From: PWND01 sp964614525
GTDB taxonomy: Bacteria; Bacteroidota; Bacteroidia; Bacteroidales; UBA7960
Length of the DNA: 5,690 nt
Reading direction: 5' to 3'
NCBI GenBank assembly: GCA_964614525.1
Contig: CAZTPA010000123.1
Location: 1 to 5,690 of the forward strand
A program made the translations under genes and the position numbers. The notes beneath the pieces were generated by a model. It saw nothing but the letters and a program-made list of their open reading frames with translations, ran no database searches and had not been told where the DNA came from. Positions 1 through 4,779 of this stretch are shown here, one piece after another. How positions within the stretch are numbered: position 1 is the first letter of the stretch; each line of letters starts with the position of its first letter.

Positions 1-37
1 ACCAAACCCCCGCGTTGAACTTGAACACGTGTTAGGC
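1..37 (-). other. Partial integron attC-like site (first half, cut by window edge)
   Basis: Read on the minus strand from 37 towards 1, the sequence starts with GCCTAAC, which fits the inverse core site RYYYAAC of attC sites. It continues ACGTGTTCAAGTTCAACGC and then a G-rich stretch. The spacing and the GTTCAAG element resemble the left half of classical attC sites such as that of aadA cassettes (core, a few bases, GTTCAAG, then GC-rich). The stretch is clearly richer in G and C than the AT-rich neighbourhood. It lies just past the 3' end of the toxin gene, where a cassette attC should be. The partner core site (GTTRRRY) would lie beyond the window, so the hairpin cannot be confirmed. It might instead be unrelated sequence with a chance core motif. 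Confidence 0.5.
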
Positions 38-52
38 ATTGTAACTTATTTT
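31..52. repeat. Left copy of 22-bp inverted repeat flanking the toxin-antitoxin unit
   Basis: This segment begins GTTAGGCAT and continues TAACTTATTTT after a two-base variable step. It matches the reverse complement of 1265-1286 at 20 of 22 positions; only bases 40 and 41 differ. It ends directly before the toxin stop codon (53-55). The outermost seven bases equal an integron core site, but the other fifteen are not part of the normal core. Similarity does not continue beyond either end, and I see no direct target duplication outside the pair. Confidence 0.8.
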
Positions 53-397
53 TTATTTGAAATTATCCAGAATTCTTTTCTTATCTTCGATTTCCTTATC
101 TGACTTGTGATAAATTTCTATTAATACAATCCTATCTTCTTTTTCAAAATGTGCATAAATAATTCTGAAACCTGAATTAACACCTTTTCCCTTAAAACTT
201 TTTGAAGCTATTTTCCTGATTTTAATTATACAAGACTCAACTCCTAATCCATCAATTCTATAGCTAAATGGTGGTCTTTCACCAGGACTAACTGCTAAAA
301 CCTTTTTAACAACTTCAATATCTTCCGAAATTGATCTATGCTTTTTTGAAATTTTCTTTATGTCTTTTTTAAATTCTTTAAGTTCTTCAAATTTCAT
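53..397 (-). CDS. RelE/ParE-superfamily toxin of a Panacea toxin-antitoxin pair
   Basis: This 114-residue protein is small, very lysine-rich and of the usual length for RelE/ParE-fold toxins. It has an N-terminal helical part (about 1-35, rich in Lys and Glu). A strand-rich core follows, with IIKIRKIASKS near 57-67 and GFRIIYAHFEKEDRIVLIEIYHKSD near 77-100 (R78, Y81, E94, Y96, H97, K98). A closing strand ending in a basic or aromatic xHKSD-like motif is typical of RelE/YafQ ribonucleases, which cut mRNA on the ribosome. That activity is known of the family and is inferred here; ParE-like gyrase poisoning is the alternative. The start is fixed by the ATGA overlap with the antitoxin gene, which implies translational coupling. 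The order is antitoxin first, toxin second. The gene ends at the inner edge of the flanking inverted repeat. Confidence 0.8.
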   Translation of the reverse strand: MKFEELKEFKKDIKKISKKHRSISEDIEVVKKVLAVSPGERPPFSYRIDGLGVESCIIKIRKIASKSFKGKGVNSGFRIIYAHFEKEDRIVLIEIYHKSDKEIEDKKRILDNFK

Positions 398-1191
398 AAA
401 GCATTTTCATTTTCTTCATAATTTCTAACTGAATATGGAGCTTCTCTATAAAAAGCTAATTCATAATCAATAGCTTCTCCATCTTTTGAAGCTAACCAAG
501 GCATGTCCTTATGTGAGTAATCGCTTATAGCAGATGCAGACCAATCAGAATATTGATCAATTACTCTATCAATAACAACCTTTTCTCTAGCACTTAAACT
601 TGTCAAGTCAGGCTTAGCTAAAGGAATATATCTTGTTTGTGGATATCCATGATAGTCTACTTTTAATCTCTTTAATTGCTTATTAGTTATCATTTGATTA
701 ATAATAGTATCCAATTTTTGAGGAACTGGTCCATAAGGTAACTTTCTATATTCTGCTCCACTTAAATGCTCTTCATAAAGTTCGTAATAATTAAAATCTG
801 AGAAATACAGTAATTTATACAAGAGAGTTTCTCCTACATTAGGTTTTCCTGCACATTTTTCAAGAACGTATAATAAAATGTCTTTAAACTTATCAACTTT
901 TAATTCAGGCACAGAAATACGATACTCCTGAGCTTCATCCATTTTTTCTTGCTCAACAAGTTGCTCTTTCAAATTGAAACTACTTGATAATAGCTTATCA
1001 ATTGGAATAGATAATATATTTGTAATTTCATTTAATTCAAGAACAGTCAAATTTCTTTTCCCCAACTCTATTTGAGTTAAAGATGGACGACTTATATTTA
1101 ACATTTTTGCTAAATCATATTGAGAATAACCCTTACTTTTCCTTATTTCAGAGATTCTTCTTCCTATTTCTTTTTGCGTTAACTTTTTCAT
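394..1191 (-). CDS. XRE helix-turn-helix antitoxin with C-terminal Panacea (DUF4065) domain
   Basis: This 265-residue protein has two parts. Residues about 6-68 form an XRE/Cro-type helix-turn-helix (ISEIRKSKGYSQYDLAKMLN, then ISRPSLTQIELGKRNLT), which should bind DNA. Residues about 104-250 match the Panacea/DUF4065 (SocA-like) domain. Its signature is visible as LLYKLLYFSDFNYYELY near 123-139 and YRKLPYGPVP near 148-157, with the SDWSASAISDYSHKDMPWL segment near 215-233. Panacea domains are known antitoxin modules that neutralise many unrelated toxins, and the adjacent RelE-like gene fits. The XRE part probably represses its own promoter through the inverted repeat at 1224-1240. The ATG at 1191 lies about 20 bp downstream of a good -7 box and gives a complete HTH. 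The stop overlaps the toxin start by 4 bp. Identification of both domains rests on motif recognition. Confidence 0.88.
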   Translation of the reverse strand: MKKLTQKEIGRRISEIRKSKGYSQYDLAKMLNISRPSLTQIELGKRNLTVLELNEITNILSIPIDKLLSSSFNLKEQLVEQEKMDEAQEYRISVPELKVDKFKDILLYVLEKCAGKPNVGETLLYKLLYFSDFNYYELYEEHLSGAEYRKLPYGPVPQKLDTIINQMITNKQLKRLKVDYHGYPQTRYIPLAKPDLTSLSAREKVVIDRVIDQYSDWSASAISDYSHKDMPWLASKDGEAIDYELAFYREAPYSVRNYEENENAL

Positions 1192-1210
1192 AGCTTTAGG
1201 TTTTTCAACA

Positions 1211-1242
1211 CAAAGATATAAAATGTTTTAATATAAAACAAA
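1211..1242 (-). promoter_or_regulatory. Bacteroidota-type promoter of the toxin-antitoxin operon
   Basis: On the minus strand TTTG (1242-1239) is followed after 20 bp by TATCTTTG (1218-1211), a full match to the TAnnTTTG -7 box at close to the usual spacing. The antitoxin ATG at 1191 would have a leader of only about 10-15 nt. This is the best-formed promoter in the window. It lies inside the flanking inverted repeats, so the unit carries its own promoter, as toxin-antitoxin cassettes normally do. Confidence 0.72.
1224..1240. promoter_or_regulatory. Probable operator of the XRE-Panacea antitoxin
   Basis: TGTTTTA and TAAAACA form a perfect inverted repeat with 7-bp arms around a 3-bp centre (ATA). 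It lies in the spacer of the promoter and overlaps the -33 box, so a bound dimer would block RNA polymerase. A further TGTTT at 1247-1251 forms a second, wider inverted pair with AAACA at 1236-1240, which may be an extra half-site. Binding by the neighbouring XRE protein is inferred from position and symmetry. AT-rich DNA gives some symmetry by chance. Confidence 0.55.
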
Positions 1243-1264
1243 TGAATGTTTGGTATTCTTACCT

Positions 1265-1286
1265 AAAATAAGTTATTATGCCTAAC
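1265..1286. repeat. Right copy of 22-bp inverted repeat flanking the toxin-antitoxin unit
   Basis: This is the reverse-complement partner of 31-52 (20 of 22 identical) and ends in GCCTAAC. Read on the minus strand it begins GTTAGGC, a match to the GTTRRRY core site at which integron cassettes begin. It lies upstream of the antitoxin promoter, so the two copies enclose the whole operon. The bases beyond it (1287 onwards) show no attC- or attI-like continuation that I can recognise. A cassette inserted at a secondary site, or a decayed neighbour, are both possible. Confidence 0.8.
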
Positions 1287-1336
1287 TATTAACTTAATTT
1301 ATTTTTGTTTCAATAAATTTGAATTATGTTGTATTT

Positions 1337-1437
1337 GTAATCTCTTTTGTAAAATAAAGCTTTATCACCGGGAATAATATACGCTTTTTGCGTTTCGCTA
1401 AAATCAGAGAGATTACCTATTTCACAATGCAGCGAAA
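1337..1437. other. Non-coding stretch with overlapping long-range inverted repeats
   Basis: The gene-free stretch between the antitoxin start and cbiM (1192-1575) holds, besides promoters, this cluster of inverted repeats. GTAATCTCT (1337-1345) is perfectly complementary to AGAGATTAC (1408-1416) and can extend by two pairs. ACGC (1381-1384) and GCGT (1390-1393) form a hairpin around TTTTT. TTTCGCT (1393-1399) is perfectly complementary to AGCGAAA (1431-1437) and crosses the first stem, so the two would form a pseudoknot or exclude each other. Farther on, TTAAAATTTTAA (1457-1468) is a perfect palindrome. I recognise no known riboswitch: the cobalamin B12 box and the NiCo riboswitch core are both absent. 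The predicted cbiM transcription start lies downstream, so these may act as DNA sites, belong to a separate RNA, or be chance. Confidence 0.35.
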
Positions 1438-1520
1438 AAAATGGGATTTAAAAACCTTAAAATTTTAATGGAAATAAAAAAAATAGAAAATTTCAGTAAT
1501 CAAGCTTCTCCAAAAAATCA

Positions 1521-1528
1521 TACCTTTG
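1521..1528 (+). promoter_or_regulatory. -7 box of the nickel transport operon
   Basis: TACCTTTG matches the Bacteroidota TAnnTTTG box exactly and lies 47 bp before the cbiM ATG, giving a leader of about 35-40 nt. No convincing TTTG -33 element is seen 19-21 bp upstream. The position, at the head of a tight operon, supports the call. Confidence 0.55.
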
Positions 1529-1575
1529 TATCACCTTTTTTAAAAATTGTAACACACTTTTGCTATTAGATTTAT

Positions 1576-2151
1576 ATGCACATTGCAGACGGAATAATTG
1601 ATGCCCGTATAAGTATCATTGCTAATGTAGTATCAATAGGTATAATATATTTTTCAGGAAGAAATACTCCGGCAGAAGAAATACCAAAAATGGGGATAAG
1701 CGGAGCTGCTCTTTTTGTAGCATCGCTAATTCATATTCCATTTGCCGGCACCTCCCTGCATGCCGGTTTGTTCGGAATTGCGGGAATAATTCTTGGCAGA
1801 CGTGCTTTCCCCGTAATTTTTTCTGTTGTATTGTTCCAATCATTCATATTTCAGCATGGTGGATTGCTTTCTGTTGGAATAAATTCTATAAATATGGGTG
1901 CAGGTGCATTTTTAGCATGGATAATATGGGAACAAAAATTCTTGCCTGAATATCTAAGAGCAATATTGGCAGGTTTTGTTGGTGTAATTATTCCGGCTTT
2001 ATTTATGTCAATTGAATTTCAATTATCAGGGTATGGAAAAGGAATAATATATATTTTTTCAATTTATATTATTGCAGCAGCAGTAGAAGGTTTGTTGTCA
2101 TTATTTGTGGTAAAGTTCTTCAGGAAAATAAATTCAGATATTATAAAATAA
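1576..2151 (+). CDS. cbiM: Energy-coupling factor nickel/cobalt transporter, substrate-binding component CbiM/NikM
   Basis: This integral membrane S component of an ECF transporter binds Ni2+ or Co2+ outside the cytoplasmic membrane and hands it through. The N-terminus MHIADGI is the family hallmark: the amino group and His2 form part of the square-planar metal site. H62 in GTSLHAGLFGI (59-69) matches the conserved loop histidine that completes it. Further family segments are FQHGGLLSVGINSINMGAG (92-110), with HGG where many cobalt-type CbiM proteins have DGG. Hydrophobic helices follow one another to about 180. At 191 residues it lacks any fused periplasmic extension; that role may be filled by the next gene. 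The start is certain, because Met-His must be terminal for metal binding. No Shine-Dalgarno is present. Nickel is preferred over cobalt as substrate because hypA and hypB follow, but the name is kept as cbiM because sequence alone does not settle the metal. Confidence 0.9.
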   Translation: MHIADGIIDARISIIANVVSIGIIYFSGRNTPAEEIPKMGISGAALFVASLIHIPFAGTSLHAGLFGIAGIILGRRAFPVIFSVVLFQSFIFQHGGLLSVGINSINMGAGAFLAWIIWEQKFLPEYLRAILAGFVGVIIPALFMSIEFQLSGYGKGIIYIFSIYIIAAAVEGLLSLFVVKFFRKINSDIIK

Positions 2152-2166
2152 ACAAAATCTCAAATC

Positions 2167-2691
2167 ATGAAAAAATCACTTATTATCAGCACACTATTGA
2201 TTTTATTATATTCAACTTTAGCAATGGCTCACTCTATAAGAGTTGACGTGAATATCCAAAGTCCTGCAGTAACTATTTACGCAGGTTTTTCTAAAACTAA
2301 TCCAATTGCTAATGCCAAGGTAGAAGTTTATGCTCCTGAAACTGAAACTCCTTATCAACTGGGGCAAACAGATATTAATGGAAATTTCGCATTTTTGCCT
2401 AATGCTTTTGGTGAATGGCAAATCAAAATTGACGATGAGATGGGCCATGCCAGGAATACAAAAATTAATATTCCAGAAGATTTCTTTAATACAAATAATA
2501 CCGGCACTGAATCAATAACCAAAAATGTTCAAATTGAGTCTGAGGAAGAAAATGACACAAGTCATCATCATTCACATATTGCAATAACTGAAATCCCATT
2601 AATCTATAAAGCAATATTTGGACTGGCACTAATATTTGGAATCACAGGTATATTATACGGAATTAAATCAAACAAAAAGACAAAACAATAA
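2167..2691 (+). CDS. Exported, membrane-anchored accessory protein of the nickel transporter (NikL/CbiN-like role)
   Basis: This 174-residue protein has a signal peptide (about 1-21; KK, hydrophobic core, AMA) whose likely cleavage leaves His22 as the mature N-terminus. A beta-rich domain (about 24-101) follows, with the pattern of carboxypeptidase-regulatory-like or Ig-like folds (AKVEVYAPET, TDINGNFAFLPN, GEWQIKIDDEMGH). Next come an acidic, His-containing linker (HHHSH at 133-137) and a C-terminal membrane helix (about 146-166) with a lysine-rich cytoplasmic tail. This layout, and the place between cbiM and cbiQ, resembles NikL-type components that replace CbiN/NikN in nickel ECF systems. 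The terminal His, H94 and the His cluster could bind metal outside the membrane. Gaps are 15 nt to cbiM and 3 nt to cbiQ. The assignment rests on architecture and context, not on a recognised conserved motif, so no symbol is given. Confidence 0.72.
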   Translation: MKKSLIISTLLILLYSTLAMAHSIRVDVNIQSPAVTIYAGFSKTNPIANAKVEVYAPETETPYQLGQTDINGNFAFLPNAFGEWQIKIDDEMGHARNTKINIPEDFFNTNNTGTESITKNVQIESEEENDTSHHHSHIAITEIPLIYKAIFGLALIFGITGILYGIKSNKKTKQ

Positions 2692-2694
2692 ATA

Positions 2695-3456
2695 TTGAAG
2701 CATTCATTTATTGATAAATATAGCGATATTGATTCGCCTATACACAGATTTGATCCAAGACTAAAGTTTATTTTCGTAATTCTGTGTGTAATAATAATTG
2801 TTTCTCAACCAAGAGGACACTTATTGCCATTTGCATTTTATGGCGGCATAGTTGTCTTGTTTATGATAATGAGTAGAATACCAATTAAATTTATGCTTAC
2901 AAGACTGTTATTTGTTTTTCCATTTATTCTGATGGCTTCGCTTTTTTATCCTGTTTCAATTTACATAAACGACATTAATAGTTTCCATAGCCTACAAGGC
3001 GATGCTATAAATGTTGCTTTCTCAATTTTATTTAAAGGTTCACTGTCTGTGATTTTGCTAATATTATTGATTTCAACAGAAAAGTTTCATAATATTATTT
3101 CCGCAATGCGTATGCTTAAAATGCCTAAAATAATAGGAATAATATCTGCCTTAATGTACAGATATATATTTGTTTTTTCTGACGAAGCCATGAAAACTTC
3201 AATGGCAAGAAATAGCAGAACTCCCGGCAAACTCAAGCTTAATAAGATTAAAGTATATGGAAATCAAATGGCTATGATTTTTATCAGAAGTTGGAACCGA
3301 TCACAAAATATTTATAACGCAATGATTTCAAGAGGTTTTGATGGGGAATTTGCCACAATGAAAGAATTCAAAATTAAAAAATCTGAAATTGCTCTGTTTA
3401 CTTTAATTTTAATAATATTTTTGACAATCAGAGTTGGGAGTGAAATAATTTTATAA
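2695..3456 (+). CDS. cbiQ: Energy-coupling factor transporter transmembrane protein CbiQ/NikQ (EcfT)
   Basis: This 253-residue membrane protein is the T component, which links the ATPase to CbiM. The N-terminus carries the EcfT signature IDKYSDIDSPIHRFDPRLK (6-24; family form ID.Y...SPLHRLDPR). Hydrophobic segments follow at about 24-38, 43-60, 67-90, 108-127 and 232-247. The cytoplasmic coupling-helix part is recognisable as YRYIFVFSDEA (155-165), ARNSR (171-175) and AMISRGFDG (209-217), the last two corresponding to the Ala-Arg motifs that dock in the ATPase dimer grooves. The start is TTG: the preceding gene stops at 2689-2691, an in-frame stop lies at that same place, and any ATG farther in would remove the signature. 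The length is normal. It lies 3 nt after the accessory gene and 15 nt before cbiO, so co-transcription is expected. Confidence 0.92.
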   Translation: MKHSFIDKYSDIDSPIHRFDPRLKFIFVILCVIIIVSQPRGHLLPFAFYGGIVVLFMIMSRIPIKFMLTRLLFVFPFILMASLFYPVSIYINDINSFHSLQGDAINVAFSILFKGSLSVILLILLISTEKFHNIISAMRMLKMPKIIGIISALMYRYIFVFSDEAMKTSMARNSRTPGKLKLNKIKVYGNQMAMIFIRSWNRSQNIYNAMISRGFDGEFATMKEFKIKKSEIALFTLILIIFLTIRVGSEIIL

Positions 3457-3471
3457 AATAATCAAAGAAAT

Positions 3472-4227
3472 ATGCCAGCTGGAATTATAATAAAAGACTT
3501 GAATTTTTCATTTAATCCGAGTAATCAAATATTAAAAAACATTAATCTTGAAATTAATCCCGGAGAAAAGTTCGGAATAATAGGCCCGATGGGAGCCGGA
3601 AAATCAACCTTATTGCTTCACTTAAATGGCTTGCTGAATGGCAGTGGCAGTGTTCAAATTGGAGACACTATTGTTTCTAAAAAAACCCTTCCTGAAATTC
3701 GTAAAAAAGTAGGCATTGTATTTCAGAACCCGGATGATCAGTTGTTTAATCCAACAGTTGAAGAAGATGTTGCTTTTGGTCCTCTCAATTTTGGTTATTC
3801 GCGTGAGGAAGTTTCAAAAATGGTTGATTATGCTCTTGAATCTATGAATCTTAAAGGCTTTGAAAAACTAGTATCTCACCATTTATCTATGGGCGAAAGA
3901 AAGCGTGTTGCATTAGCAACTGTTTTAGCCACAAAACCGGAGGTAATCGGATTTGATGAACCATTTTCAAGCCTCGATCCAACAATGATAAAGCAGCTTT
4001 TAAATATTCTTAATAATCTGGAGTCAACATTGGTAATTATTTCTCAGAATTATTTACCTCTAATTGCTTGCTGCCATAGAGTTGCATTAATTAATAAAGG
4101 AGAAATCAAAGCAGTTGGCCCTACGAAGGAAATTATACAAAATAATGATTTAATGTTGGAGAACGGAATAGATCTTAGCCTTTACAATACAATTTGCAAT
4201 GATTTATTTCCATCAAGCAAAAACTAA
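3472..4227 (+). CDS. cbiO: Energy-coupling factor transporter ATPase CbiO/NikO (EcfA)
   Basis: This 251-residue ABC ATPase powers the importer, presumably as a homodimer because only one ATPase gene is present. Motifs in order are Walker A GPMGAGKST (38-46), Q-loop VFQNPDDQLFNPTVEEDVAFGP (83-104, Q85), and signature LSMGERKRVALA (138-149; third position Met instead of Gly). Then come Walker B VIGFDEP (158-164) with catalytic E163, and D-loop SSLDP (166-170). The Q-loop form NPDDQLF is characteristic of the CbiO/EcfA group. The switch histidine of the H-loop is absent: the segment reads VIISQNYLPLI (188-198), and counting back from the conserved RV (203-204) puts Gln192 at the histidine position. 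Whether this slows ATP hydrolysis is unknown. The rest of the protein shows no decay. The C-terminus is slightly short compared with many CbiO proteins. Confidence 0.92.
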   Translation: MPAGIIIKDLNFSFNPSNQILKNINLEINPGEKFGIIGPMGAGKSTLLLHLNGLLNGSGSVQIGDTIVSKKTLPEIRKKVGIVFQNPDDQLFNPTVEEDVAFGPLNFGYSREEVSKMVDYALESMNLKGFEKLVSHHLSMGERKRVALATVLATKPEVIGFDEPFSSLDPTMIKQLLNILNNLESTLVIISQNYLPLIACCHRVALINKGEIKAVGPTKEIIQNNDLMLENGIDLSLYNTICNDLFPSSKN

Positions 4228-4280
4228 TTTAATCTATATCTGTAAATGAAATTTTCACGTTAGCTGTTAAACAAAATCAA

Positions 4281-4288
4281 TACTTTTA
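4281..4288 (+). promoter_or_regulatory. Possible weak -7 box before hypA
   Basis: TACTTTTA differs from TAnnTTTG only in the last base and lies 29 bp before the hypA ATG, within the 89-nt gap after cbiO. No clear -33 element is present. hypA may equally be read through from the transport operon, since no strong terminator is seen in the gap. Confidence 0.25.
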
Positions 4289-4316
4289 ATCTTTAAATAA
4301 ATATTATCATTTCAAA

Positions 4317-4658
4317 ATGCACGAATTATCCATAGTAACAAGCATCCTCGATACAATCGAAGAAAATGCAATAAGCCACAATGCTTCCATTGTGCATGAA
4401 ATAGAACTTGAGGTTGGCGAATTATCAGGAGTTGAGTTTGAAGCACTGGAATTTGCAACTGAGCATGCACCAAAGAGCGAATTACTGAAAAATGTAAAAT
4501 TCAATATTGTAAAAGTTAAGCCGGTCGCGAAATGCCAGCTTTGTCAATTTGAGTTTGAAACCTCTGAATATGCATCAGTATGTCCTAAATGCAAATCTTT
4601 TAAAACAGAAATAATAAAAGGCAATGAACTTAAGATTAAGTCATTTAAGATGGACTAA
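4317..4658 (+). CDS. hypA: Hydrogenase maturation nickel metallochaperone HypA
   Basis: HypA works with HypB to insert nickel into the large subunit of [NiFe]-hydrogenase, and in some bacteria also serves urease. The 113-residue length is normal. The N-terminus MHELSIV is the family signature, with His2 (and Glu3) in the nickel site. The conserved core LEVGELSGVE follows at 31-40. The zinc domain has two CxxC motifs, C73/C76 (CQLC) and C89/C92 (CPKC), giving the four cysteines of the structural zinc site. The start is fixed because Met-His must be terminal. It follows cbiO by 89 nt and precedes hypB by 121 nt, on the same strand as the nickel importer, so uptake and delivery are encoded together. 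No hypC, hypD, hypE, hypF or hydrogenase subunit gene is in the window. Confidence 0.96.
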   Translation: MHELSIVTSILDTIEENAISHNASIVHEIELEVGELSGVEFEALEFATEHAPKSELLKNVKFNIVKVKPVAKCQLCQFEFETSEYASVCPKCKSFKTEIIKGNELKIKSFKMD

Positions 4659-4670
4659 GCTAATTATCAT

Positions 4671-4702
4671 AAATGATTTCAAAAGCATTTTTTTACAAAA
4701 TG
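4671..4702 (+). terminator. Weak candidate hairpin after hypA
   Basis: AAATG (4671-4675) can pair with CATTT (4686-4690) just before a T run. Alternatively CATTTT (4686-4691) can pair with AAAATG (4697-4702). Both stems are short and AT-only apart from one G-C pair, so termination here would be weak at best. The location between hypA and an apparent hypB promoter is the main reason to list it. Confidence 0.2.
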
Positions 4703-4727
4703 ACAAAATCAGTTCACAAAATCTCAC

Positions 4728-4735
4728 TAACTTTG
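4728..4735 (+). promoter_or_regulatory. -7 box of hypB
   Basis: TAACTTTG is an exact match to the TAnnTTTG box, 44 bp before the hypB ATG. Transcription would start near or within the heptad repeat that follows, so the leader would consist mostly of repeat. A TTTG -33 box is not evident at the expected distance. This suggests hypB can be expressed apart from hypA. Confidence 0.5.
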
Positions 4736-4740
4736 CACAT

Positions 4741-4775
4741 ACTTTTAACTTTTAACTTTTAACTTTTAACTTTTC
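4741..4775 (+). repeat. Heptanucleotide tandem repeat in the hypB leader
   Basis: Five consecutive 7-bp units are present: four perfect ACTTTTA copies (4741-4768) and a fifth differing in the last base (ACTTTTC, 4769-4775). The array ends 4 nt before the ATG. Read in the phase TAACTTT, each unit repeats the core of the preceding -7 box TAACTTTG. Copy-number change by slippage would alter leader length or spacing but not the hypB reading frame. No Shine-Dalgarno lies between array and start. Confidence 0.9.
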
Positions 4776-4779
4776 AACT

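Noticed and set aside
31..1286. Insertion sequence with terminal inverted repeats
   Set aside because: No transposase is encoded between the repeats and no target-site duplication flanks them. The core-like ends fit a cassette better, though a non-autonomous element cannot be fully excluded.
1496..1523. NikR operator (GTATGA, 16 bp, TCATAC) before cbiM
   Set aside because: TCATAC (1518-1523) overlaps the -7 box, but the base run 16 bp upstream (GTAATC) matches only three of six positions. A single 6-bp half-site is expected by chance.
1287..1575. Cobalamin or NiCo riboswitch before the transporter operon
   Set aside because: No B12 box and no NiCo core motif was found, and the likely transcription start leaves only a leader of about 40 nt.
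1622..1843. Open reading frame on the minus strand inside cbiM
   Set aside because: It lies wholly opposite a confident membrane protein gene, has no family features and no promoter.
2218..2448. Open reading frame on the minus strand inside the accessory gene
   Set aside because: It is a shadow of the exported protein gene; the sense frame has a signal peptide and membrane helix.
2330..2518. Second plus-strand frame inside the accessory gene
   Set aside because: It is short, out of frame and without recognisable features.
4307..4504. Open reading frame on the minus strand over the hypA start
   Set aside because: It is antisense to the clear HypA N-terminal region and has no start signals.
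4741..4775. CRISPR array
   Set aside because: The units are 7 bp and directly adjacent with no spacers, so this is a simple tandem repeat.
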